A stretch of DNA of 64,000 nt, taken from Ailurus styani (lineage: Eukaryota > Chordata > Mammalia > Carnivora > Ailuridae). Where the stretch lies: the NCBI GenBank assembly GCA_002007465.1, contig LNAC01000018.1, forward strand, positions 4,759,481 to 4,823,480, in the 5' to 3' direction. Under the pieces are notes generated by a model, which saw only the letters and a list, made by a program, of their open reading frames with translations, was not told the DNA's origin and ran no database searches. How positions within the stretch are numbered: the first letter of the stretch is position 1; each line of letters starts with the position of its first letter. A program made the position numbers and the translations under genes. This document shows, in pieces, positions 1-64,000 of this stretch.

Positions 1-14
1 TTATTTATTTTACT

Positions 15-234
15 TTTTAATAAAGATTTTATTTATTTACGTACTTACTTATTTGAGAGAGAGAGAGATCATGAGTGAGGGGAGGGGCAGAGGGAGAGGG
101 AGAGAGAGAATCTCAAGCAGATTCCGTGCCCACAACAGAGCCGGATGCGGAGCTTGATGTCAGGATTGTGAGATCATGACCTGAGCCAAAATCAAGAGTC
201 GGATACTCAACCTACTGAGTCACCTAGGCACCCC
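15..234 (-). mobile_element. CAN-SINE, antisense
   Basis: It runs from AAAGATTTTATTTATTTACG to GAGTCACCTAGGCACCCC. It is diverged and abuts a second antisense copy. Confidence 0.9.
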
Positions 235-430
235 AAAAGATTTATTTATTTATTTTCGAGGGGGGTGGAGAGAACAGGCAGGGCTAAGGAAGCGGAATAA
301 GAGAATCCTCAAGCAGACTCCCAGCTGAGTGCCGAGCCCAAAGCAGGGCTCAATCTCAAGACCCTGAGATCATGACCTGAGCTGAAATCAAGAGCCAGCC
401 TCCCAACTGACTGAGCCACCCAGGTGCCCC
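235..430 (-). mobile_element. CAN-SINE, antisense
   Basis: It starts at AAAAGATTTATTTATTTATT and ends GCCACCCAGGTGCCCC. It is in tandem with the copy before it. Confidence 0.9.
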
Positions 431-1070
431 AGTAGGAGGGTTTTTTAAAAGGGGCAGAGGGAACTAAGGGAGTGCCCTTGAGAAAGAGCCTGAATCTTGT
501 CCTCACCTCACCTTAAGGGCTTATCCAAAGCTGAAGGGAATAGTAGACTTCCCCTAGACACCATGGCAGCTCTAGGGATCTAGAGAAAAAAAGACCTGTG
601 CTCATGACCAGGCATTAGTGCAAGACCCTTGAGAAGCAGTCGTGCCCAGAGGAGATAAAGGTTGAATATCAGCAAGAAGGCCCAAAGTTTCCTGGATGTG
701 GGTATGGGTAAAGGTTCAGGAGAGTACATAAGAAGGACTAACAATTGGGGCAAAAAGGAACTGCCAGCTAGAGACTAACAGATAACAGATCTCATTAGGT
801 ACCTCATGATGGGGGGGAAGTCATACCTGAAGATTAGCTGGAATGTTCATTTCCTACCGCAGCCATAACAAAATATCACAAATGGGCGGGGGGGAGCTTA
901 AAACAACAGAAATCTATTCTCTTACAGTTCTGGAGGCTACAAGTCCAAAATCAAGATGTTGGCAGGACTATGCTCCCCTGAAGGTTCTAGGCAAGAATTC
1001 AACCTGTTGGTTGCTGGCAATTCTTGACCCTCTTTAGCTTGTAGGAGGATCATGTCAAACTCCACCTCAG

Positions 1071-1292
1071 TGGGCGCCTGGGTGGCTCAGTGGGTTAAAG
1101 CCGCTGCCTTCGGCTCAGGTCATGATCCCAGGGTCCTGGGATCGAGGCCCACATCGGGCTCTCTGCTCGGCAGGGATCCTGCTTCCTCCTCTCTCCTCTC
1201 TCTCTGCCTGCCTCTCTGCCTACTTGTAATCTCTCTCTCTGTGTCAAATAAATAAATAAATAAATAAATCTTTTAAAAAAAAAAAAAAAAAA
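1071..1292 (+). mobile_element. Young CAN-SINE, sense, in the LTR
   Basis: The body is complete with a long A-tail. Perfect 14-bp duplications AAACTCCACCTCAG lie at 1057-1070 and 1293-1306. Confidence 0.95.
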
Positions 1293-1361
1293 AAACTCCA
1301 CCTCAGTTGTTGCATGACCTTCTCTGGGGGTGTATCTGTTCTTGTTTCCTCAAGTGGCCCT

Positions 1362-1540
1362 TAAAAAAAAGATTTTATTTATTTGAGAGAGAGTATAAGC
1401 AGGGAGGGCAGCAGAGGGAAAGGGAGAAGCAAGATCTCTACTGAGTAGGGAGCCCGATGAGGGGCTCCATCCCAGGACCCTGGGATCATGACCTGAGCTG
1501 AAGGCATATGCCTCCCCGACTGAACTTCCCAGGCGACCCT
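1362..1540 (-). mobile_element. CAN-SINE, antisense
   Basis: An older copy from AAGATTTTATTTATTTGAGA to TTCCCAGGCGACCCT, inserted in the LTR. Confidence 0.85.
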
Positions 1541-2237
1541 CATATGGCCTTCTTATAAGGACATAAGTCAACGGATTTGGGACCCACTCTATTCTAACAT
1601 GATCTTACTTTAACTAATAACATCTGCAAAGAACCAATTTCCAAGTAAGGTTACATTATGAGGCTCTGGATGGACATGGATTTGAGGAGGACACTCTTCA
1701 GCTGGAACGAAGGACATCTTAGGAGATTCTGGTATAGAACCGGGACTGGCCATTGGCCCCTTCACCAGGAAGGATGCTGAGTTGAATGACTGGGTGTGCC
1801 TGGAATTAATCAAGGTTATACTTTTTGCTATGAAGTGAAATGGGTCTTATAAATACAGGTTGAGTTGAATTATGGAAAAACTAAGGAAATTAAATGTAGT
1901 ACAAATCTGTATGTGGGTTGAAAATATTGCTCCTGCTACCTATGTAAAAGATGTATACGAAACAAAAAAAAAGTTATGATAGGATAGTGAAATGATGGAT
2001 AGATCTTTCTGTAATGATGTCAGAATGTTGTGTTGAAATTGGAAGAAAGAAGCTTGTCATTGCCTAGAGGTGGTACAGGTAGAGCTACCGAGCAAGGCTT
2101 GGGCATCCCCCTCTGGGAAGCCAGAGTTCCAGAATTTTCTCCTCCTGTGGCCTGGGCCATGCTCTATACCTAGGAAAAGATTAATACATGTGGCCAGTTG
2201 ATTTTGGAAGTTCCATGTGAGAGTTGCTAATAAGTAG

Positions 2238-2320
2238 CTGTGTGACTTTCAGCAAGTGACGCTCCCTCTCTGGGCCTTTGTTCTTCTTTCTGTGAAATAA
2301 AAGAATTAGGCTTAATCATC
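2238..2320 (+). repeat. MIR fragment
   Basis: TGTGTGACTTTCAGCAAGTG, then CTCTCTGGGCCTTTGTT, follow the MIR core. Confidence 0.6.
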
Positions 2321-2394
2321 TTCTCCCAACAAATTACTCCCAATTTGTTGATTCTGTGATTCTTTGATTTTAGGTATAGGTATGGGTATAAATA

Positions 2395-2396
<2 letters not shown>

Positions 2397-2442
<46 letters not shown>
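2397..2442. repeat. (GT)23 microsatellite
   Basis: Uninterrupted GT run of 46 bp followed by GCGCATGCGCGC, so it has Z-DNA-forming potential. Confidence 0.98.
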
Positions 2443-2446
<4 letters not shown>

Positions 2447-2664
2447 GCGCATGCGCGCCTGTGTGTAAAGAAAGATTAGAGGGCTGAGGGACAGAGCCAG
2501 GATGGATTTCCTGGGGATATGGCCCCTGCCTCAGTAGTAGATCTCTGGGACACATCCAGGGCTCATGTTTACCTTTTGCTCCCTCTTCTTTCTTTTCCTG
2601 CCACCTCAGAGGAAAGGTTTCTGTGATCTTAACATCATCACCACCATTCATAAATAGAATTAAT

Positions 2665-2885
2665 AAATAGAATGCTTAATGTGCACCAAGCATTGCTAAG
2701 CACTTTAAGTGCATTATGTATTTCATTCATTCATTCCAGGGATGTTACTGAACTCACTTACAGATGAAAGAAATCAAGCTTAGGATAGCCCAATATCGCT
2801 GTCAGTAAGGAGAGGAGCCAGGATGTGAACCCACGTCTGGCTGATTCCAGGAGTGCATGCTCTTACCCATGAGCACCAGAGGAAA
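2665..2885 (+). repeat. MIR
   Basis: It carries the features of a long MIR: CACCAAGCATTGCTAAGCAC, GGAGCCAGGATGTGAACCCA and the GCTCTTACCCATGAGCACC end. Confidence 0.7.
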
Positions 2886-3844
2886 AGTACCACTGCTTGA
2901 GGATGATGGAGTATTACACACAGAAGGACTGTTGGGTTGGTCTCTGCTGAGGCCCAGTGTAGAAAACTGTTAGGGTCTCTAAAACATAAGCCCTGACCTG
3001 GACAAAGACCTGATCGTCTCAAATGGGCATGGCTTCTGGTTGCAGCCCAGACTTCCCTAGGAATGGTTCTCCCTTGGTCTTGCCACTCTAGCTTTTACTC
3101 ACACTTCCTGCCTGCCGTCCATTATGCCGGAACATGACTTATGTCATGAAGGCACAGATCTGCCATGCTCTTTTTCAGTCTCCTGTGCTAGACAACTTGC
3201 CTTTCCCTGATGATTCCCTAGAGCCCAGGGCCCCAAGAAGCTGATGAGTCTTTGTCAAGCACACATATAAGCTTGGCAAGACCCAGGCCTGACTGAGTCA
3301 CCCAGTAAGGATACAACGAGCCACCTTAGATTCAGACAGTTTATTATTTACCTGTATGACCAAAGGAAGAATGCATTAAGGTGCCAACGGACAGTGGTCC
3401 TTGTCCCACAAACCAAAACAGAGAAGATTGAAACGGAAGAGGCCAGATGACTGCAGTGTAAGTTATGGAACACCCAGTTGCCAAGGAAGCTCATTCTAGA
3501 TGGCGCCCAAGTGATTCTTATATTCTGCAGCTCTGTTCTGAGGGGGTGGGGCAGAAAGCCCAAACCTCATCAGAACCTGGGAGATGAGAAGCCATCGGGG
3601 GAAATTGCCCTAAGATCCTCATAAGCCTCCCAACTTCTGCTTTTCTGGGATCACAAGGCATTCTGCTAAGACTCAGAAAAGCTTTGGTTCAAGGCCCGTG
3701 AGACTTACGTAAATACATGCAAGGTTGCCAGGGTACATGTTGGAGATATTCCCCTACAGCTTTCTCTGGTTTGAGGCTTTTTAAGCCCACCAGAGAGAAA
3801 AATAAAATTGAAAACCAAGGAATCTGATCTAGATCAATCCATAA

Positions 3845-4060
3845 TTAGCCAAGTGACTTAACCTCTCCAGAGCTTGTTTTTTTATCCATAAAATCATATA
3901 TATTTTTTTGTTTGCTTGCCTTTTGTGAGGACTTTCTCCTCTTACTAGAGTGTAAACTGCACAAAGGGCTCTTGTCGACTTTATACACTCTTGCAGCCCC
4001 AGTGCTTAGAACAGTGATAAGGCACATGGCAGCGATTCAACAAACACTTGGTTGAAGGAA
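3845..4060 (+). repeat. MIR/L2 relic
   Basis: AAGTGACTTAACCTCTCCAG resembles MIR. The later GCCCCAGTGCTTAGAACAGT and GATTCAACAAACACTTGGTT resemble an L2 3' end. Confidence 0.55.
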
Positions 4061-4564
4061 GTGAACTGCAAGATATTACATTGTATTTTGTTAGTATGCA
4101 CATGTGCATTCAAAGCCTTAAAACCTACTTTCAGGTCATCTGCAAAAACTTTACAGAGGAGTCCCAGTAAAAATGACTGTACTTTTCTTTTAAGGGAGCC
4201 CAACTAAAAAAAGCCTCAAAGTGAGTAACTTCATAATGAAGAATGAAACGTGGCGCCCAAATGGATCTTTTATTAGTGCCATTATAATAAATTCTAATGA
4301 CACACACCTCTGACACACTGCTCTTTGTAACAATAGAAGAGAGGGGAGGCCCGCTTTCCCATCGCTCTGTTCTACACCTGCCACTTTCCCAATCATCCCC
4401 AGGCTCCCTTTCTTGTTCTCAGACAACGCATAGTGTAAAATAGGACAAAGATTATGGGTTCAAGGAACCTGCCTCTTGTTGTAATTACAGCAAGTCACTC
4501 CCTTCCCTGCCTAATCCCCACTTTCCTCATCTTTACGTGTAATTGTGACACATACGGTTTCTCC

Positions 4565-4761
4565 TTTTTTTTTTTTTTTAAGATTTTGTTTATTTGACAG
4601 AGAGAGAGAGACCACAAGTAGGCAGAGAGGCAGGCAGAGGGAGAGAGGGAAGCAGGCTCCCTGCTGAGCAGGGAGCCCATGCGGGGCTCGATCCCAGGAC
4701 CCTGAGATCCTGACCTGAGCTGAAGGCAGAGGCTTAACCCACTGAGCCACCCAGGCGCCCC
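4565..4761 (-). mobile_element. Young CAN-SINE, antisense
   Basis: Full length; the duplication CACATACGGTTT occurs on both sides (4549-4560 and 4761-4772). Confidence 0.93.
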
Positions 4762-4814
4762 ACATACGGTTTTTCTTAATTATACCTAATCTGTTATGTT
4801 TCTCCTACTGAAAA

Positions 4815-5080
4815 ACCATGGCTTAAAGAGATTGAGAGACCTGTTAAAGATTACTGATTAGTATGAGAGCCAAGCTTTCTGACTCCAGGTTCAGGTTTCT
4901 TTCCACCACAGCAGTGAGCCGCTTAGAAGACCTCCCCCCCTCCAAGGCCTTGGTCCCCCCCCTCTGTCATCTCCACGAAGGGGCAGGGATTTTCGCTGTC
5001 TTGTTCCTTGCTCTAATCTCAGCCTCTACAACTCTACCTGGCACACAGCAGCCACTCCATATCTATTCGTTAAATGAAAA
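4815..5080 (+). repeat. MIR plus L2 3'-end fragment
   Basis: TCTGACTCCAGGTTCAGGTT and CCACCACAGCAGT follow the MIR tail. GGGGCAGGGATTTTCGCTGT and CTGGCACACAGCAGCCACTC, with a TAAATGAA end, follow L2. Confidence 0.6.
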
Positions 5081-5302
5081 AAAATAATAAGTAGAGGCGC
5101 GCCGCAGTGCGTCCTGCGACTTCCAGCAAGTCGGTGCCTCTTCTGGATTTCATCTGTCCCCCACCGCTACTGTCCCCGTCCCGCGCCTGGTTCGTTCCTC
5201 CGGCCACTAGACTGCACTGTGGCAACGCACCCCACCCAGCAGGGAGCGGCGCCCTTCTTGGCCCCGCTGAGCCTTGGCTGGTGGGAGGGCGGGGCGCGAG
5301 GA

Positions 5303-5311
5303 ACCGGAAGC
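5303..5311 (+). promoter_or_regulatory. ETS/GABPA-like binding site
   Basis: ACCGGAAGC matches the ETS-family core (CCGGAAG) that commonly sits close to start sites in CpG-island promoters. It lies 12 bp before the GCC repeat. Function is inferred. Confidence 0.45.
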
Positions 5312-5322
5312 GCCGCAGCGCA

Positions 5323-5358
<36 letters not shown>
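5323..5358 (+). repeat. (GCC)12 trinucleotide repeat in the promoter or 5' UTR
   Basis: Twelve uninterrupted GCC units lie between the ETS-like site and the likely first exon. If transcribed, it would be a GC-rich structured leader. Such tracts are length-polymorphic. Confidence 0.95.
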
Positions 5359-5359
5359 T

Positions 5360-5512
5360 TTAAGTGCCGTGTTCAGCGCCAGGGTTACCACCGGCTCGGT
5401 CGCCGAGGAAGCCGCCGCAGCTGGGTCGGGAGTGGAGGCGGCGCGGCATGAAGCGGCGCAGGCCCGCTCCGTAGCACGCGTCTGGACGCTCCGGGCGGGG
5501 CCGGGGGGGAAG
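5360..5512 (+). other. DPP8: Putative non-coding first exon of DPP8
   Basis: DPP8 transcripts are known to begin in a non-coding exon within a CpG island. A plausible donor, AAG followed by GTGCAG, sits at 5513. The stretch carries one short upstream ORF at 5448-5474. Both ends are inferred; other GT dinucleotides in the island could serve as donor. Confidence 0.35.
5448..5474 (+). other. Short upstream ORF in the putative leader
   Basis: ATG at 5448 opens nine codons ending in TAG at 5472-5474, within the putative first exon. The -3 base is G (GGC before ATG), a fair initiation context. Its presence in mature mRNA depends on the true start site. Confidence 0.35.
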
Positions 5513-5769
5513 GTGCAGTATCCGCCCCCTCTCCTTCCCCTTCGCCCGCGAGGCCTGGGCCCCAGCCCGGCGGGCCCGCTCCGCCTCACCGAGGAACCGC
5601 CCGGCGCGCTCTCCGGGTTAGCCCGCTCTGCGGTTTACCCGGCGCGCCGCCCTGCGCGGGTCAGAGCTGGTGGCGGGGCCCCCGCTTGCCGGAAGAGGAA
5701 GCCGAGGCTCAGATTCCGAGTCCACCAACGTTCACTGGGCGCCCCCTGAGCGCTGGGTGCTCGCCTCCG

Positions 5770-5940
5770 GACTTCCACGTCCGTTATCTTAATTGAGCCT
5801 CGCTGGGGTTGGGAGCCGGGTATTGCCCGGGCTTGCAGATGAGGAAACGGAAGCCCGCAGAGGCGAAGGGATCTGCCTAAAAGTTCGACTCTGGCGGATC
5901 GGATTCGGACTGAGATTTTTCTGATTTCCCAGCCGGTGTT
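5770..5940 (+). repeat. MIR-like SINE inside the CpG island
   Basis: The block reading TTGCAGATGAGGAAACGGAA, followed by a region resembling the MIR core, matches an ancient MIR. It is unusually GC-rich, probably shaped by the surrounding island. Confidence 0.55.
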
Positions 5941-6992
5941 CTTTTCCTTCCTCCTGCCTCACTCTAGGTCGATTCCCTCCCTGCTCACCGGCCCCTTCTC
6001 ATTCTATTTCACACCCCCCCCGGGGGCAGGGTAGATACATTTCTTTCCCCCATCCCGTCTCTCCCCTCACACTTTCTCCTGAGACTTCTAAGACTTGGCA
6101 TCCCCTCATTCTCAACATTCTCTGTTAGACCTATCTTCTTCCCCATTCATAGCTTTCAAGATCTTTGCCCCAGTCAGTGATAATGAACCTCCCAACTAGC
6201 TGTGGACCGTGACTAATGAAATAGCTAGGCTTCGTTGAGGCGTGGGGTGTTCAACTGGACGACTGCTTGGCTCTTGGATTAAAAATAAGAATGACAGTTG
6301 AGTACGTCCAGATTCAGGAGTTCTGAAGCTATTCTCTAACCCAAGAGGCTCTTCTCTGAGTGAGGGGCTTAGTGCGTGGGACGGTGTCTTGACATCGTAG
6401 CCCATTGTTCTTACGCTAGCATAACCACTGTTTTCCCTCCATTTGCCCCTGAGCTTTCTTTTCTCACCACATCCTTCTCCATCACCTACTTGGGCTATGA
6501 GAGCCTGGAATTAAAACTGTTAACGAAATAACAAGTATAATCACAGATCCTTTTTCTTTTACTAAGCCAGAATTCCAACAACTTAATGGTTCCTTTTATG
6601 AAAAAGTTACCTAATTCAATTATTTTCAGACTATATTTAGAAAGGAAAGGAGCAAAAATGGAATGCACTTAAAATGGATAGCACATTCTTGGTCTTACGA
6701 AAAAATTAGTAAATGCAAGGTAGTTCCCTTTCCACGAAAATGGCCTGTTTTATAGTTATTTTTGGTGGTTCTCCGAGTCTACTCTGTCTCCAATCAGCTC
6801 AATATGTATTATGTAAAATAATACAAATGTATTATTACTGTAAAAGCAGGAACAGGACCAAGCACACAGAAATAAATGATAGTAATCAATCATCTGTCAT
6901 TTTTGAGGATTTGTAATAGCCACCTGAGTAACCTCACATTTGTGTGCCTTTTATACTTTCTAAAGTTCTTCCATAATTTTTCTTTTAATGTA

Positions 6993-7353
6993 ACTATATT
7001 TAGATGTCAGGATTTACACTACTGTTAGGATGTCCTTTTGAGTAAATTAGGCTATACATTTCTGAAATTTTAAAATTATTTTAATAATCTAAAATACAGA
7101 TACAAAATAGTTCAGGCATTATGTATTACACCAAGAAGAATATTTCTATATCAGTATTAAGTTCTATTTGGGNACTATATTTAGATGTCAGGATTTACAC
7201 TACTGTTAGGATGTCCTTTTGAGTAAATTAGGCTATATATTTCTGAAATTTTAAAATTATTTTAATAATCTAAAATACAGATACAAAATAATTCAGGCAT
7301 TATGTATTACACCAAGAAGAATATTTCTATATCAGTATTAAGTTCTATTTGGG
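6993..7353. repeat. 180-bp direct duplication around a single N (assembly join)
   Basis: 6993-7172 and 7174-7353 match over 180 bp with two differences (ATACAT/ATATAT and AATAGTTC/AATAATTC), separated only by the N at 7173. This looks like two contig ends, or two alleles, placed end to end rather than overlapped. Confidence 0.95.
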
Positions 7354-7542
7354 ACTTTAGATTTAATCTTTTTGGCCACATATGATCCATTTCAATAATG
7401 ATCAATAGCCTTATATCTTATTTCATTATCCTGGTGAGCAGGATTGGATGGTGAGAAAAGGAAAGACTCCTGTGAGAAGAGAGCAAGATGAGCAGAGGAA
7501 TCTATGCCTGAAGTTGAGTCACTTGAAAAAAGATCTCTTTGA

Positions 7543-62824
<55,282 letters not shown>

Positions 62825-64000
62825 TTTTGACCTGTGTAGAACTCTGGTATACACTGGCTGTTTAACCAAATGAGGAGGTTTAATCGATAGAAAACATGGG
62901 ATTGATCATCACAATTTGGTACCTGCCACATAACATCTACTTCTGAAAGTATATGTGGTGCCATGCAGGCGTCTACAGCTTGTGGATAGTAATCTAATAC
63001 CTTAACCATATACACACAAAATTGAATGACACCTATTTCTAAAGGACCCAGCAATACCACGAGAATAACTGAAAGAAATAAGACGTTAGCACCATGTATC
63101 CATACTACCTTATTTTCACTTCTTAATAGCATTATAAACCTCATGGACTTAATTAGTGTATTTTTACAGTATATTTCTGAGTTTGTTAAAATACGATGTT
63201 ATTAGTGATTGGTTTGGTTCAATTCCAGAAACTCTGACTAGTTACAGATTTGATAGCACTTAAATGTAATTGAATAGCTTATGCTTCATTGCTTGGGGTG
63301 TATCCAGCATGTTATGAACTAATCACTATTAAACCTATGACTTAACCAGTCATTAATGATTTTTCAAGGATAACTTAGTGGCCTCCTAAAAACACTTATT
63401 TTGTTTCATTCAGGCTCTGACCAATTTTAGCCAATTTCAACTGTATCTAGTATAAATAGTTCTCTCTGATGATATGACAGAGTGGGTTTTTCCTTTCATA
63501 CAAAGGCAAGTAACTGTACATGTAGCATGGTTTAATTAGTCTTATAATATTGATAATTACAGGCAGAAAATTTTTAATCAAATGGTTAGAGCTTAAATAT
63601 TTGCAGGCAATTTCTTCTCCTTTAAGAAAAGGGAAAAGTACACATTGACTTGTACTCTTCAGAAAATTTAGTGGGGCCAGTTTCCATTGAGTATTTCCTT
63701 ACTGAAATGTTCCAGAGTTCTAGGGTGATGGAAGGGAATCGTGGTAGGGTGGGAGAAACCAGGGTGTGGAGAATGACAGGGAGAGGGAAAGGAGAGGATC
63801 TGCTTAAGAACTAAGTAGAAGTAAAATTTGACTAAAAATCCTCATGAAGAAGTTTAGGGGGTGAAATTTAAACTGCTAGAATGTTAGCTAAGGAAACCAA
63901 AATGAAGAAATCACTGTCTTGCCAACACAGTTACAGACTGAAATTATTCAGGGAAGAAAAGTTCCTTAGTTATTTTTCTCATTCTCATTTTTTGTTATTT
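62825..64000 (+). other. DPP8: DPP8 3' UTR (beginning; end not reached)
   Basis: A+T-rich non-coding sequence follows the stop and contains no recognised SINE or LINE, unlike every intron. No AATAAA occurs in the visible part; one ATTAAA lies at 63328-63333. The transcript therefore probably runs beyond the window. Confidence 0.7.

Larger units (their letters stand above)
842..1810 (-). mobile_element. Old MaLR-like LTR, interrupted by two SINEs
   Basis: CCGCAGCCATAACAAAATAT, then AAAACAACAGAAATCTATTC and CAGTTCTGGAGGCTACAAGT resemble MST/MLT-type LTR sequence read in reverse. The block CATCTGCAAAGAACCAATTT with AAGTAAGGTTACATT continues a related element. SINEs at 1071-1292 and 1362-1540 split it. 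No coding part remains. The subfamily is uncertain. Confidence 0.5.
1..5090. other. Upstream intergenic region, no gene
   Basis: No coding exon, tRNA or conserved ORF is seen here. The stretch holds an old LTR interrupted by two SINEs, four other SINE copies or fragments, MIR and L2 relics and a 46-bp GT repeat, listed separately. Stretches 431-840, 1811-2225, 2885-3840 and 4066-4560 look like unassigned single-copy DNA. In human the gene head-to-head with DPP8 is HACD3 at a distance of roughly ten kilobases or more; nothing resembling it is visible here. Confidence 0.7.
5090..5950. promoter_or_regulatory. DPP8: CpG-island promoter of DPP8
   Basis: Base composition changes sharply to G+C-rich DNA with dense CpG, in contrast to the A+T-rich surroundings. 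Visible elements are a GC box (GGGCGGGG near 5287-5294), an ETS/GABPA-like ACCGGAAGC at 5303-5311 and a (GCC)12 run at 5323-5358. No TATA box is apparent, which fits the broad housekeeping-type promoter expected for a ubiquitously expressed cytosolic peptidase. Placement upstream of the first coding exons of DPP8 makes the assignment strong; the exact start sites cannot be read from sequence. Confidence 0.85.

Noticed and set aside
5167..5749. Overlapping ORFs of 114 to 176 codons on both strands of the CpG island
   Set aside because: They come from G+C-rich DNA poor in stop codons and include poly-Pro, poly-Ala and poly-Gly tracts from the GCC repeat. They lack conserved domains and occur in several frames at once.
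63328..63333. ATTAAA as the DPP8 polyadenylation signal
   Set aside because: A variant signal with no clear downstream GT-rich element by eye; DPP8 3' UTR probably continues past the window.

Overview
This is a 64-kb piece of a mammalian nuclear genome, almost certainly from a carnivore. More than 50 copies of the tRNA-derived carnivore SINE (CAN-SINE/SINEC) are scattered on both strands. Most younger copies carry the head GGGGCGCCTGGGTGGCTCAG and a body rich in CTCTCTGCC and TACTTGTGATCTC, a subfamily pattern I associate with caniform, most likely mustelid, genomes. The family-level guess is inference; Carnivora is well supported.

The window holds one protein-coding gene: DPP8, dipeptidyl peptidase 8, a cytosolic post-proline serine protease of the S9B/DPP4 family. 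It lies on the + strand. I assembled 19 coding exons (9868 to 62824), all with GT-AG borders and compatible phases. They sum to 2649 nt, or 882 codons plus stop, the length of the known short human isoform. A further upstream exon (start codon at 7543) supplies the 16-residue N-terminal extension of the 898-residue isoform. All catalytic positions are present: Ser739, Asp817 and His849, and the paired glutamates Glu259/Glu260. No frame break was seen, so this is an intact functional gene.

Layout. 1-5090: upstream intergenic DNA with an old antisense MaLR-like LTR, SINEs, MIR/L2 relics and a long GT microsatellite. 5090-5950: CpG-island promoter with an ETS-type site, a GC box, a (GCC)12 tract and an unconfirmed first exon. 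5950-9867: first introns, the upstream coding exon, an assembly duplication and a 5S rRNA retrocopy. 9868-27457: N-terminal exons, split by a 12.4-kb intron full of decayed antisense L1. 27458-50455: beta-propeller exons among dense SINEs, a perfect 30-bp hairpin and a candidate 48-nt cassette exon. 50456-62824: alpha/beta-hydrolase exons, with a three-layer transposon nest in the last intron. 62825-64000: 3' UTR, whose end is not reached.

No second gene, CRISPR array, operon or novel enzymatic system is present. The many short ORFs are mostly SINE translations, L1 debris or low-complexity DNA. The points most worth a second look are the in-frame 16-codon candidate exon in DPP8, the perfect hairpin, the tailless 5S retrocopy with target duplications, the hAT/Tigger/SINE nest, the weak-then-strong start-codon arrangement, and two assembly duplications at single-N joins.
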